This document shows positions 55,485 to 64,000 of a stretch of DNA of 64,000 nt, piece by piece. The notes below the pieces were generated by a model that worked only from the letters and a program-made list of their open reading frames with translations, ran no database searches and was not told where the DNA came from. The translations under genes were made by a program, and so were the position numbers. The stretch's first letter is position 1. Each line of letters starts with the position of its first letter. Origin of the DNA: an uncultured Bacteroidales bacterium (GTDB taxonomy: Bacteria > Bacteroidota > Bacteroidia > Bacteroidales > P3); the NCBI GenBank assembly GCA_900316965.1, contig ONEY01000016.1:1-64000 (forward strand). Direction: 5' to 3'.

Positions 55485-55580
55485 GGGTAAGTCTTATACG
55501 GTCAGCTCCCATTGAATCCCCCAGGGCAGGAATGCAGCAAGGGTGTTTGGTTGTAGCGACGCGATATAATCAGCTTACCC
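55485..55580 (+). ncRNA. ffs: Signal recognition particle RNA (small bacterial 4.5S type)
   Basis: Ends gggtaag and cttaccc pair, closing a long hairpin of 96 nt. The apical part has cagggcaggaatgcagcaag, the conserved SRP tetraloop and internal-loop region (GGxAxGxAGCA) that binds Ffh. A perfect promoter precedes it, and a T run (ttttttatttt) follows the closing stem, which serves as terminator. The flanking non-coding stretches 55351-55448 and 55581-55756 hold nothing else that I can recognise. Confidence 0.92.
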
Positions 55581-55756
55581 TTTTTTATTTTGCCCATCCG
55601 AATAAGTTTTGGTAGTTAAGGGTTTAAGGATTCAAAAGTTTAAAGGGGTTACCACATACGGCACACTGGCGCGTTTTTTTTCAGATTTTTCCGGCCATTT
55701 CTGTGTTAAAAAAAGAGAGTCGAAGAGCATTTTATGAATTATTCCCGTCTTTTTCG

Positions 55757-55764
55757 TAACTTTG
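55757..55764 (+). promoter_or_regulatory. -7 promoter box of the ZIP transporter gene
   Basis: TAACTTTG is an exact -7 box 19 nt before the ATG at 55783. A TTTA lies 22 nt upstream as a weak -33 element. Confidence 0.6.
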
Positions 55765-55782
55765 CACTCCCGATTTTTATAA

Positions 55783-56565
55783 ATGGACATCAATATAATA
55801 ACATCTTACATACTGATTTTCTTAGGAATAACACTATGGGTTATCCTTATTCCTGGAGGCAAAAAGATACCGCACAAGGTGTCGGATTGCATCACTGTCT
55901 TCGGTGGCGCCTTCCTCTTGGCCTCCTGTTTTATCAACCTCATCCCCCACATGTTTGTGCAGGGGTTTGAGACACCCAACCTACACATTAAAATAGGTCT
56001 TGCCGCCCTCGTGGGATTCCTAATACAAACCCTCCTCGAAATGATGACCAACAGCATGGAACATGGCCACAACCATTGCCACGACTGCCACGAGGAGGAG
56101 GAGTACAGCCACGAGCACCATCACAACCATCATGTACATCCCACGACAGGCCTTATCATAGGTCTCTCCATTCACGCTTTCCTTGAGGGCATGCCGCTGG
56201 TGGACAGCGGCTGCGACATACACCAAAGTCTGCTCTACGGCATTGTTCTTCACAACATTCCCATAGCCTTGGTACTCGTCGCCATTTTTATGCACAACGG
56301 TTACGGCACCCTCAAATCATTCCTGTTGCTCTCCATATTTGCCATCATGACGCCACTTGGCTCGATGTGCAACCTGCTTTTTGTCCCCGACAACGCCATA
56401 GTGCAAGCGATGATAATGGGAGTTGTCGTCGGCATACTGCTACATGTGAGCGTGAGCATACTCTTCGACAGCGAAACCGACAACCGCTGGCTAAAGCTAG
56501 CCCTAGTCATAGTTGCCTTCGCCGCCGCCTACTTCACCCCTGGATGTCCCGAAATATATGTCTAA
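55783..56565 (+). CDS. ZIP-family divalent metal transporter
   Basis: 260 residues with about eight helices. The family metal-site motifs are IGLSIHAFLEGMPL (helix IV) and YGIVLHNIPIALVL (helix V). A His/Glu-rich cytoplasmic loop at about 93-120 (HGHNHCHDCHEEEEYSHEHH) would bind zinc or a related metal. ZIP proteins import Zn, Mn or Fe. The promoter lies close upstream, and no Fur/Zur-like box is obvious. Monocistronic. Confidence 0.93.
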   Translation: MDINIITSYILIFLGITLWVILIPGGKKIPHKVSDCITVFGGAFLLASCFINLIPHMFVQGFETPNLHIKIGLAALVGFLIQTLLEMMTNSMEHGHNHCHDCHEEEEYSHEHHHNHHVHPTTGLIIGLSIHAFLEGMPLVDSGCDIHQSLLYGIVLHNIPIALVLVAIFMHNGYGTLKSFLLLSIFAIMTPLGSMCNLLFVPDNAIVQAMIMGVVVGILLHVSVSILFDSETDNRWLKLALVIVAFAAAYFTPGCPEIYV

Positions 56566-56664
56566 AGCCGTTACAATAGAAAACAGACAATCAACAAATA
56601 GAAAAAACGTCAAAAAAAAGCCAATTAGCTGAAGTCAATAATAAGTCGTCATTGAAAAAACACC

Positions 56665-58632
56665 ATGCTTCTCTCAGTAGTCATAGTAAACTATAACGTA
56701 AAGTATTTCCTAGAACAATGCTTGCGTTCTGTTTTTGACGCCACACAAGGCATCGAGGCAGAGGTATGGGTGGTTGACAACAATTCCGTTGACGGCTCGG
56801 TACAGATGGTTAGAGACAAATTTCCTGAAGTCAACCTTATCGCCAACGGCGACAATCCGGGTTTTGCCAAAGCCAACAACCAAGCCATACGGCAATGCAA
56901 GGGCGACTATATTCTGCTGCTAAACCCCGACACGCTGGTGCAGAAGGACACATTTTTCACCTGTATTGAATTCTATAGAAACCATCCCGACTGCGGAGGA
57001 CTGAGTGTGAAGATGATAGACGGCGAAGGGCGATTTCTGAAAGAGAGCAAGCGCGGTTTTCCGTCGCCGGCGACATCGTTCTACAAAATCAGCGGACTCA
57101 TAAAACTATTCCCCCACAACAAGAAGGTAGGTGCCTACTATATGGGGCACCTTGACGACAACACAGTTAATGAGGTTGACGTGCTGCCGGGAGCATTCCT
57201 GATGATTAGCCGCGAGGCTTTGAAGAAGACCGGTTTGCTCGACGAGAGTTATTTTATGTACGGCGAGGACATCGACTTCTCGTGGCGCATAAAACTTGCT
57301 GGATATAAGAACTATTACCTGCCGACGACACGCATACTGCACTATAAGGGCGAGAGCACCAAAAAGAGCAGCATGAACTACGTATACACCTTCTATAACG
57401 CAATGGCCATCTTTGCCCGCAAATACTTTAGCGGCAACGGTGCCAAGATGTATACGTTACTGATACAATGTGCCATATGGCTGCGGGCGTCGTTGGATTT
57501 CGGGAAACGTTTGATTGGCAAGCTCGCCGTGCCAGCATTGGACTTTGCCGCCTCGTTTGCCGGCTTTTTGGCCATAAAGAACATTTGGGCCACCTACTGG
57601 GCTGAGAATGTGAACTATTACCCAACATTCTACACATGGACAATACTGCCCCTATACATCCTTATCATGCTGCTTGCCTCATGGCTTAGAGGAGGTTACG
57701 ACAAACCCATACGAATAGGGCGCATAGTTCAGGGTATGGGCATAGGAGCGTTGTGCCTACTAGTCTTCTACTCGCTGCTGAGCGAGGAGTTGCGTTTTTC
57801 GCGTGCTATAATACTGCTCGGCTCGGTGTGGAGTATTGCGTCAGCAATAGTCATACGTCTGCTATTAAGTCTGTTGAACGTAGAGGGCTACAAACTGCGC
57901 CCCGACAGCGGCAAAAGCCGTCTGATTGTCGGCAACCAGAGCGAGTATGACCGAGTCACCAACGAGTTGTTCGACACCCTAGGCATAGAGTCGAAATACG
58001 TCAAAAGCCTTTCGCCACAGAAGATTGCCGACCTGTCGGATGTCACAAAGGACATTGAGGACCTTATGGACAACCGAAGCGACATAGACGAAATCATATT
58101 CTGCACCAAAGACGTATCAATCAGCTCCATACTCAGCGTCACCGAGCGACTGCAAGGCAAAGGGATAGGTTTCCGCATAGCGCCCAAAGACATGAACGTG
58201 CTGATAGGCAGCAACTACACCAGCAGTCCCGAGGAGCTATACACGCCCGACTTCAGCAACATCAGCAACGTCACCAACCGCCGCAGCAAAAGGTTGTTTG
58301 ACATCGTTAGCTCGTTGTTGCTGCTGCTCCTCTCCCCTATTCTTTTCTGGCCACAGAAACGTAAACGTCGCTATTATGCCGACTGTGTCACAGTACTTTT
58401 CGGCAAGAAGAGTTGGGTGGGATATTGCAGAAGTGGAGAGCTGAAAGCGAAAAGCGAAGAGGCGGAAAGCGAGAACCCGTTGCCAGCCATAAAGCGCGGC
58501 GTGTTCCGCACCAGCGACCGTATGCCCAACGTGAAAAATCCCGACAGAGAGAGACTCGACAGAGCCTACGCCAACAACTATTATTTAATGACTGATATAA
58601 CAATATTGACAATCAATTTATTCCGCATATGA
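56665..58632 (+). CDS. GT2 glycosyltransferase fused to sugar-transferase-like membrane region
   Basis: 655 residues. Residues 1-240 are a GT2 domain of the rhamnosyltransferase type: LSVVIVNYNVKYFLEQCL, WVVDNNSVDGSVQMV, NPGFAKANNQAI, LLLNPDTLVQ, VLPGAFLMISREAL and FMYGEDIDFSWRIK. Several helices follow (about 310-410), then a nucleotide-binding-like domain (SRLIVGNQSEYDRV, about 417-530), then RRSKRLFDIVSSLLLLLLSPI, the start of a polyprenyl-phosphate sugar transferase, ending RAYANNYYLMTDITILTINL. The catalytic core of the latter looks abbreviated. A role in surface polysaccharide assembly is inferred. The stop overlaps prfB by 4 nt. Confidence 0.82.
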   Translation: MLLSVVIVNYNVKYFLEQCLRSVFDATQGIEAEVWVVDNNSVDGSVQMVRDKFPEVNLIANGDNPGFAKANNQAIRQCKGDYILLLNPDTLVQKDTFFTCIEFYRNHPDCGGLSVKMIDGEGRFLKESKRGFPSPATSFYKISGLIKLFPHNKKVGAYYMGHLDDNTVNEVDVLPGAFLMISREALKKTGLLDESYFMYGEDIDFSWRIKLAGYKNYYLPTTRILHYKGESTKKSSMNYVYTFYNAMAIFARKYFSGNGAKMYTLLIQCAIWLRASLDFGKRLIGKLAVPALDFAASFAGFLAIKNIWATYWAENVNYYPTFYTWTILPLYILIMLLASWLRGGYDKPIRIGRIVQGMGIGALCLLVFYSLLSEELRFSRAIILLGSVWSIASAIVIRLLLSLLNVEGYKLRPDSGKSRLIVGNQSEYDRVTNELFDTLGIESKYVKSLSPQKIADLSDVTKDIEDLMDNRSDIDEIIFCTKDVSISSILSVTERLQGKGIGFRIAPKDMNVLIGSNYTSSPEELYTPDFSNISNVTNRRSKRLFDIVSSLLLLLLSPILFWPQKRKRRYYADCVTVLFGKKSWVGYCRSGELKAKSEEAESENPLPAIKRGVFRTSDRMPNVKNPDRERLDRAYANNYYLMTDITILTINLFRI

Positions 58633-59741
58633 CCATTCCCGAAACCATAAAAGACCTTGAACAGAGAAAAGAGGCTTTAAAGAAATTCCTTGACATAGAC
58701 AAACTCACGGCAGTCATAGCCGAAGAGGAGAAAAAGACCGAGGCCGCCGACTTTTGGAACGATCCCAAAGAGGCCAAGAAAGTTATGCTCGAGATAAAGA
58801 GCAAAAAGAATTGGACAACAGCTTTCAAAGCCGTCAATGACAGCGTCGATGACCTGTTGGTTATGAGCGAGTTTTTCGATGCCGGCGACGCCACCGAAGA
58901 GGAGATGATGAAACAGATTGAGGCGACGACAAAGCTTGTTGAAGGTTTGGAATTCAAAAACATGCTGCGCGGCGAAAGCGACCGCTTCGACGCCGTGCTC
59001 AGCATCAACGCCGGCGCCGGTGGCGTGGAGGCTCAGGATTGGGCCGAAATGCTCATGCGCATGTACATACGCTACGCCGAACGTTCAGGTTACAAAGTGG
59101 CCATAAGCAACTCGCTAGACGGCGAAGGGGCAGGCATTAAGAGTGTCACCATGCAGATTGAGGGTGATTTTGCATTTGGCTACCTGAAGAGCGAGACCGG
59201 AGTGCACCGCCTTGTCCGCGTAAGCCCTTTCAACGCCCAGGGCAAACGTATGACTAGCTTTGCCTCGGTCAGCGTCACGCCCCTTGTCGACGACACCATC
59301 GAGGTTGTTGTCGACAACTCGCGACTGAGCTGGGACACCTTCCGTAGCGGCGGCGCCGGCGGACAGAACGTCAACAAGGTGGAGAGCGGCGTGCGTCTGC
59401 GCTACCAATACAAAGACCCCTACACTGGCGAGGAGGAGGAAATCCTTATCGAGAACACCGAAACCCGCGACCAACCGAAAAACAAAGAGAACGCCTTGCG
59501 TTTGCTGCGTTCACAACTCTACGACCGCGAGATGAAACATCGCATGGAGGAGCAAGCCAAAATCAAAGCCTCACAGAAAAAGATTGAATGGGGCAGCCAG
59601 ATTCGCAGCTACGTCTTCGACGACCGCCGTGTTAAAGACCACCGCACAGGCTACCAAACCGGCGATGTGACAGGTGTGATGGACGGCAAGATAGACGAGT
59701 TTATCAAAGCCTACCTTATGGAGTTTGGTGCCGAAGGCTAA
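58629..59741 (+). CDS. prfB: Peptide chain release factor 2
   Basis: 370 residues in one uninterrupted frame. The stop-codon tripeptide is SPF (VRVSPFNAQ), diagnostic of RF2 (UGA/UAA). The catalytic GGQ is in GGAGGQNVNKVESGVRL; Asn replaces the common His after GGQ. At the place where many RF2 genes have the programmed frameshift CTT-TGA-C, this gene reads ctt gac in frame (FLDID), so autoregulation by frameshift is absent. The ATG at 58629 overlaps the upstream stop. A bidirectional terminator follows. Confidence 0.95.
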   Translation: MTIPETIKDLEQRKEALKKFLDIDKLTAVIAEEEKKTEAADFWNDPKEAKKVMLEIKSKKNWTTAFKAVNDSVDDLLVMSEFFDAGDATEEEMMKQIEATTKLVEGLEFKNMLRGESDRFDAVLSINAGAGGVEAQDWAEMLMRMYIRYAERSGYKVAISNSLDGEGAGIKSVTMQIEGDFAFGYLKSETGVHRLVRVSPFNAQGKRMTSFASVSVTPLVDDTIEVVVDNSRLSWDTFRSGGAGGQNVNKVESGVRLRYQYKDPYTGEEEEILIENTETRDQPKNKENALRLLRSQLYDREMKHRMEEQAKIKASQKKIEWGSQIRSYVFDDRRVKDHRTGYQTGDVTGVMDGKIDEFIKAYLMEFGAEG

Positions 59742-59813
59742 GAAAACAAATTAGGGAACAGTTCTTTGGAGAGTAAGGAAATAAATACATCCTTATATTC
59801 CAAGTAATGAAAC

Positions 59814-59846
59814 GAAAAAAGCCTGCTCACGAGAGCAGGCTTTTTT
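59814..59846. terminator. Bidirectional terminator between prfB and the aquaporin gene
   Basis: gcctgctc (59821-59828) and gagcaggc (59833-59840) form an 8-bp stem flanked by an A run and a T run, so it serves both convergent genes. Confidence 0.88.
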
Positions 59847-59861
59847 ATGATTTAGAATATC

Positions 59862-60575
59862 TTAGTCCTCTTTAGGAGCAACACATTTGTAGAACAGGCC
59901 TGCGAGGGCGGCGCCTACGAGGGGAGCCACGATAAAGAGCCAAAGCTGGCCGCATGCGCTCCAAGTGGCACAGTCGCTGAAGAGAGCCTGACTGATGCTG
60001 CGAGCGGGGTTGACGCTAGTGTTGGTGAGAGGAATGCTGACAAGGTGTATCAAAGTCAGAGTCAAGCCGATGGCAAGGCCGGCAGCCTTGGTGTTGCTGC
60101 GCTCGTCGGTAGCGCCGAGGATGACCATAAGGAAGACAAAGGTGAGCAAAGCCTCGACGAGGAATGCGCCACCTGCGCTAATGGCATGATAATTCTCGCC
60201 GGCGGCAGCCTTGAAAGCGTCGCCATAGCCATTAGCAGCGAAAACGCCAGTCTCGCCCATTCCGGCGGCCTTCCATATAGCAAGCAGGACGGCACCAGCA
60301 ATGATGGCGCCAACAATCTGTGCGCCCCAGTAGCAAAGCATATCCTTAAAACTCATGCGTCCGTTGACAAAAACGCCAAATGAGACAGCGGGGTTGAGGT
60401 GAGCTCCGCTAACATGGCCAATGCCATAAGCCATAGCAATGACTGTTAAACCAAAGGCGATGGAAACGCCGATAAAATTAACGGAATGTCCAGCGAAAAG
60501 CGCTGTACCACAACCGCCAAGGACCAACACGAATGTACCGAAACATTCGGCTAAAATTTTGTTAGTAATTTTCAT
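59862..60575 (-). CDS. Aquaporin (MIP family, AqpZ-like)
   Basis: 237 residues with six helices and both NPA half-helices: GAHLNPAVSFG (about 64) and TSVNPARSIS (about 188). LAECFGTFVLVLGGCGTALF starts the first helix and FLVEALLTFVFLMVILGATD the fourth. Arg after the second NPA is conserved; the narrow AqpZ-type filter (water) is favoured over a glycerol facilitator because the D-loop aspartate after NPAR is replaced by Ser. Monocistronic. Confidence 0.93.
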   Translation of the reverse strand: MKITNKILAECFGTFVLVLGGCGTALFAGHSVNFIGVSIAFGLTVIAMAYGIGHVSGAHLNPAVSFGVFVNGRMSFKDMLCYWGAQIVGAIIAGAVLLAIWKAAGMGETGVFAANGYGDAFKAAAGENYHAISAGGAFLVEALLTFVFLMVILGATDERSNTKAAGLAIGLTLTLIHLVSIPLTNTSVNPARSISQALFSDCATWSACGQLWLFIVAPLVGAALAGLFYKCVAPKED

Positions 60576-60652
60576 GTTGCTATAGATTTAGGGTTATTTG
60601 ACATTGTTAACGCAATTTAACAAAATTTTATTGTATGACAACTGTTTTTTTC

Positions 60653-60685
60653 AAAAAAAAATCCCCGACTTTGCTGTCGAGGATT
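60653..60685 (-). terminator. Rho-independent terminator of proS
   Basis: aatccccgac (60660-60669) pairs with gtcgaggatt (60676-60685) with one wobble pair, followed on the minus strand by a run of eight T. Confidence 0.85.
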
Positions 60686-60711
60686 GAGTTTGTATTGTGG
60701 CAAGACACACA

Positions 60712-62184
60712 TCAATAGCTTCTTGCGAAGACTACACGACGGTGGCTGGGTTTGCCGCTGTATATGCACTTGCCCTCCTCGTCGGGAGCGTCGAAAGGAA
60801 TGCAACGTATTGTTGCCTTGGTCTCTTCCTTGATGCGCTCTTCGGTTTCGATGGTGCCATCCCAATGGCAGAGCAAGAAGCCATTCTTCTCGATCTCAAC
60901 CTTGAAATCCTCCCAGGTGTCGACCTTGCGGGTCATGCTGGTGCGGAAGTCGGCGGCCTTCTTGTAGAGGTTCTGCTGGATATCCTCAAGAAGAGTGGAT
61001 ACATAGTCGGCAATGCCTTCGATGGGGACATTCTGTTTTTCGAGAGTGTCGCGACGGCACACCTCGCAGGTGCCATTCTCCAAATCGCGAGGACCTATTG
61101 CCAAGCGTACGGGAACTCCCTTGAACTCGTACTCATTGAACTTCCACCCTGCTTTATATTCGGGACGGTTGTCGTATTTAACCACAAGACCTTTGGATTC
61201 CAATGCCTTGACAATGGGAGCGATATGTTCGTCGAGTTGAGCCATCTGGTCGTCGCCTTTGGCAATGGGCACTATGGCGACATGGATAGGAGCCAGATGA
61301 GGAGGCAGCACAAGACCGTTGTCGTCGCTATGGGTCATGATGAGCGCACCCATAAGACGGGTGCTGACGCCCCACGATGTTGCCCAGACATACTCCAGCT
61401 TGTTCTCCTTGTTGAGAAACTGCACCTCGAAAGCCTTGGCGAAGTTTTGGCCCAGGAAATGACTGGTGCCTGCCTGCAGGGCTTTGCCGTCCTGCATCAT
61501 AGCCTCGATACAGAGAGTGTCGAGGGCGCCAGCGAAACGCTCATTGGGGCTTTTGTGACCCTTGAGCACGGGCATGGCCATATATTTCTCGGCGAATTCG
61601 GCATAGACCTCGAGCATCTTCTTGGTTTCGGCCTCAGCCTCCTCGCGGGTGGCGTGGGCGGTATGGCCTTCCTGCCAAAGGAATTCGGCTGTGCGGAGGA
61701 ACATGCGGGTACGCATTTCCCAACGGACCACATTGGCCCACTGGTTGCAGAGGATGGGGAGGTCGCGGTAGCTCTTGATCCAGTTTTTATATGTGCTCCA
61801 GATGATAGTTTCGGAAGTGGGGCGCACAATGAGTTCCTCTTCGAGTTTGGCTGATGGGTCGACGACGACGCCATTGCCGTTGGGGTCGTTCATCAGACGA
61901 TGGTGAGTCACTACGGCGCACTCTTTGGCGAAGCCCTCAACGTGCTCGGCCTCGCGGCTCAGAAAACTTTTGGGGATAAACAATGGGAAATAAGCGTTTT
62001 GATGGCCCGTAGCCTTGAACATGCGGTCCAACTCATGCTGCATTTTTTCCCATATAGCGTAGCCATAGGGCTTGATGACCATACAGCCTCGTACGGCACT
62101 CTGCTCGGCCAAGTCGGCACGAACCACCAATTCGTTATACCATTCGGAATAATTCTCGCTGCGTTTTACAAAATCTTTTGCCAT
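60712..62184 (-). CDS. proS: Prolyl-tRNA synthetase (archaeal/eukaryotic type)
   Basis: 490 residues. Class II motifs are present: motif 1 in [20 protein letters not shown], motif 2 in [22 protein letters not shown] and motif 3 in [14 protein letters not shown]. The anticodon domain includes IVPIAKGD, and the C-terminal zinc-binding-like extension ends KVVFARSY-like (RRVVFARSY). It lacks the editing INS domain, as expected for the short ProS3-type form of Bacteroidota. It charges tRNA-Pro. A -7 box lies at 62271-62278 on the minus strand. Confidence 0.95.
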   Translation of the reverse strand: MAKDFVKRSENYSEWYNELVVRADLAEQSAVRGCMVIKPYGYAIWEKMQHELDRMFKATGHQNAYFPLFIPKSFLSREAEHVEGFAKECAVVTHHRLMNDPNGNGVVVDPSAKLEEELIVRPTSETIIWSTYKNWIKSYRDLPILCNQWANVVRWEMRTRMFLRTAEFLWQEGHTAHATREEAEAETKKMLEVYAEFAEKYMAMPVLKGHKSPNERFAGALDTLCIEAMMQDGKALQAGTSHFLGQNFAKAFEVQFLNKENKLEYVWATSWGVSTRLMGALIMTHSDDNGLVLPPHLAPIHVAIVPIAKGDDQMAQLDEHIAPIVKALESKGLVVKYDNRPEYKAGWKFNEYEFKGVPVRLAIGPRDLENGTCEVCRRDTLEKQNVPIEGIADYVSTLLEDIQQNLYKKAADFRTSMTRKVDTWEDFKVEIEKNGFLLCHWDGTIETEERIKEETKATIRCIPFDAPDEEGKCIYSGKPSHRRVVFARSY

Positions 62185-62243
62185 TTATTATATATGTTTA
62201 TAATTTTTTTTGAGTAATAACGTTATGTATCACGAAAAAAATG

Positions 62244-62278
62244 TACTTTTGCACATCCTTTTTCGATTTGCAAAAATA
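62244..62278. promoter_or_regulatory. Face-to-face -7 boxes of proS and the 62334 gene
   Basis: The plus strand has TACTTTTG at 62244-62251 (for the gene at 62334). The minus strand has TATTTTTG at 62278-62271 (for proS, 87 nt from its ATG). The two transcripts would overlap across about 20-30 nt, so the promoters may interfere. -33 elements are not at standard spacing. Confidence 0.5.
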
Positions 62279-62333
62279 CATATTTATAAGCATACAAAAA
62301 AAAATAAACATAACATATAATAGTTTTGAAAGC

Positions 62334-63431
62334 ATGAAAAAACTACACATCAGAACTTTATGCATTCTATTTTTCTTGTCGGCAGGCTTGGCGACAACCA
62401 TTGCCCAGACTTCTTTGACCGACGGAAAATACTATTCTAACTATGAAAAAGGGATAAAACCTTCGGCTCCGAAACCATACTTCGACTCCTCTATTATCGA
62501 CAAAAGCGATGATATCACCGTTGAATTGACCGGTGTTGTACCCGACACCTCGCGTCGTGACGACAGCATCAAAAGCAAGCTTTCAGTAGATTACTATTCT
62601 TATAGCCTTGCCGACCCATGGTACAGTCCCTATTGGAATGTATGGGGTCACTCGTGGTGGGGCGGCTGCCATTGGCGTATAAGCCACTACTGGGGTTTCG
62701 ACCCTTGGTGGGGTTGGGGCTACAGTTGGAGCTACGATCCCTGGTGGGGCTGGGGTTACGGCTGGGGAGCCTCATGGTGGTATTGGGATTCCTACTATGC
62801 ATGGTATGGCCACTCTTATGGATGGTATGGCTCATACTACGGATGGAACAACTATGGTCACCACTATGCTGGCAACAACCGCAACAACGGATGGGCGCCC
62901 ACATCGCGCACCGCCACAACGCCGTCGCCCTCACCCGTAGGACGAGGAACTGTGCGTCGCGGCGGTGTTGACATCAACAACGGCGGTCACGCTCCTCGCG
63001 GCAGAGTAAGTGGCACCGGTGTCGCCTCCAACCGAGGCACATCCGCAGGTCGCGCTACGACATCGAACACATATTGCCGTCCTGCCAACGCCACAGCAAA
63101 TCGCACATCATCAAATGTATCGCGTAGCACCAGTTCATCGTCGCAGCGTGGCAACTATGGACGCAGCACCAGCAACGACAGCCGTTTCGGAGCCACACGC
63201 AGCCTGAGTTCGGAGCGTCGTCAAGCCACCTCGTCCCGCAGCAACTCGACATTCTCCAACAGCCGCAACAACAATTTAGGCAGTTCGAGCCGAACAAGCA
63301 GCAGCCGTTCCTCGAGCCGCAGCAGCAGTTTTGGTAGCTCGAGCCGTAGTGGTAGTTTCGGCAGCTCGAGCCGTGGGGGTGGTTTCAGCGGTGGAAGCTC
63401 AAGCCGCAGCGGCAGCTCGTCGAGAAGATAA
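62334..63431 (+). CDS. Secreted Trp/Tyr/Gly-rich and Ser/Arg-rich low-complexity protein
   Basis: 365 residues. The ATG at 62334 gives a clear signal peptide (MKKLHIRTLCILFFLSAGLA). Residues 21-95 form an ordinary acidic segment (VTVELTGVVPDTS). About 97-185 is dominated by W, Y and G (DPWWGWGYSWSYDPWWGWG), and about 200-365 by S, R, G and N (SSSRSSSRSSSFGSSSRSG), ending SSSRR. Such proteins are seen in Bacteroidota without a known role; the aromatic repeats suggest an adhesive or self-assembling surface polymer. No T9SS signal is present. Confidence 0.78.
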   Translation: MKKLHIRTLCILFFLSAGLATTIAQTSLTDGKYYSNYEKGIKPSAPKPYFDSSIIDKSDDITVELTGVVPDTSRRDDSIKSKLSVDYYSYSLADPWYSPYWNVWGHSWWGGCHWRISHYWGFDPWWGWGYSWSYDPWWGWGYGWGASWWYWDSYYAWYGHSYGWYGSYYGWNNYGHHYAGNNRNNGWAPTSRTATTPSPSPVGRGTVRRGGVDINNGGHAPRGRVSGTGVASNRGTSAGRATTSNTYCRPANATANRTSSNVSRSTSSSSQRGNYGRSTSNDSRFGATRSLSSERRQATSSRSNSTFSNSRNNNLGSSSRTSSSRSSSRSSSFGSSSRSGSFGSSSRGGGFSGGSSSRSGSSSRR

Positions 63432-63524
63432 TGTCTCGAAGACACAAACAAGGATAAGAAGATCATAATATGAAACAGAAGGCTAAACGCCTTCACATTA
63501 AAGATAAAGCCAACGATAAAAAAC

Positions 63525-64000
63525 GTGAAAAAAATAATTCTCACTCTTGCTCTTGCTGCGCTGACAACATTGCCAGCCTTCAGCCAGAAGAAAACATTAG
63601 TAGCAAAAAGCGACACCATAGGCCAGATGCCTGAAGCTGGCCGTTGGCTAGATGAGCCGCCAGCCATAGAGGCATACAAGAAAGCCAAAAACGTCATCAT
63701 TATCATTGGTGACGGCATGGGCACAGCACAGGTATACGCCTCGATAGTGGCTCAGAAAGGACACTCCAACTTTTTGCGTTTCCCCTATAGCGGCTTCTCG
63801 CGCACATTCTCGCACAACAAATACACCACCGATAGCGGAGCCGGTGGCACAGCGATAGTGACCGGATACAAGACCGACAACTACCATATAGGTATGCTTG
63901 CCGACAAGACACCCGTGAAATCGTTCCTCACCCTTTGCCGCGAGCAGGGTATGTCGTCGGGTTTCGTTGTCACCAGCAGCGTTCTCGACGCCACGCCGGC
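63525..64000 (+). CDS. Alkaline phosphatase family protein (3' end outside window)
   Basis: 158 codons visible. The start is GTG at 63525 with signal peptide KKIILTLALAALTTLPAFSQ. NVIIIIGDGMGTAQVYA has the first metal Asp, and TTDSGAGGTAIVTGYKTDN carries the nucleophile Ser in the usual TDS context, here TDSGAG instead of the common TDSAAS. The following VVTSSVLDATP begins the next core strand. The protein would be a periplasmic or secreted phosphomonoesterase. A small hairpin (gaaggc / gccttc) precedes the gene at 63478-63494. The gene continues beyond the window. Confidence 0.85.
   Translation, partial: MKKIILTLALAALTTLPAFSQKKTLVAKSDTIGQMPEAGRWLDEPPAIEAYKKAKNVIIIIGDGMGTAQVYASIVAQKGHSNFLRFPYSGFSRTFSHNKYTTDSGAGGTAIVTGYKTDNYHIGMLADKTPVKSFLTLCREQGMSSGFVVTSSVLDATP

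Overview
The window is chromosomal DNA of a Bacteroidota bacterium, most likely of the order Bacteroidales. The evidence is: Bacteroidota-type promoters (TTTG, 19-21 nt, TAnnTTTG) in front of several genes; two proteins with type IX secretion (T9SS) C-terminal sorting domains; a 7TM-HD phosphodiesterase, a YfhO protein and a DUF6427-like membrane protein; and a type II-C CRISPR system with the 47-nt repeat style of this phylum. Most of the window is ordinary housekeeping content in short operons.

Layout. 1-4.9 kb: the end of a csaA-like gene, then a patchwork of small lipoprotein and membrane-protein genes broken up by three relics of the 5' end of a LOG-family gene. 4.9-7.7 kb (minus): an SDR dehydrogenase and groES-groEL. 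8.3-19.1 kb (plus): 7TM-HD protein, YfhO, FprA flavoprotein, secreted subtilase, membrane protein, RNase HII and a conserved protein. 19.1-30.5 kb (minus): MBOAT/SGNH O-acylation pair, LytTR regulator with a membrane-anchored phosphodiester-glycosidase-like protein, GT2, large AsmA-like protein, lipoprotein, Hpt and a SUMF1-type protein. 30.9-35.7 kb: sbcD-sbcC. 35.9-42.4 kb (minus): a T9SS surface protein behind a cobalamin riboswitch, a C-terminally short ABC exporter, a hexanucleotide tandem repeat, a broken nfeD and an inositol monophosphatase. 42.7-46.3 kb (plus): flavin-binding protein, DUF3298 lipoprotein, WYL regulator and a membrane protein. 46.4-53.6 kb: cas9-cas1-cas2, a 14-repeat CRISPR array and a tracrRNA. 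53.8-64 kb: GNAT, MltG, SRP RNA, ZIP transporter, GT2 fusion, prfB, aquaporin, proS, a low-complexity secreted protein and the start of an alkaline phosphatase.

The most informative region is the CRISPR locus. cas9-cas1-cas2 run rightward. The tracrRNA and the array run leftward toward them and meet the cas operon at a bidirectional terminator. The tracrRNA has a textbook promoter, a 19/20-bp anti-repeat and its own terminator. The array-end repeat nearest the tracrRNA carries two substitutions that complete a perfect -7 promoter box, so pre-crRNA transcription may start inside the first repeat. One internal repeat has lost half of its tracrRNA-pairing segment, and two repeats at the far end abut without a spacer. 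The other candidate for something undescribed is the left-end cassette patchwork, where fragments of one gene's 5' end recur between unrelated small membrane and lipoprotein genes.
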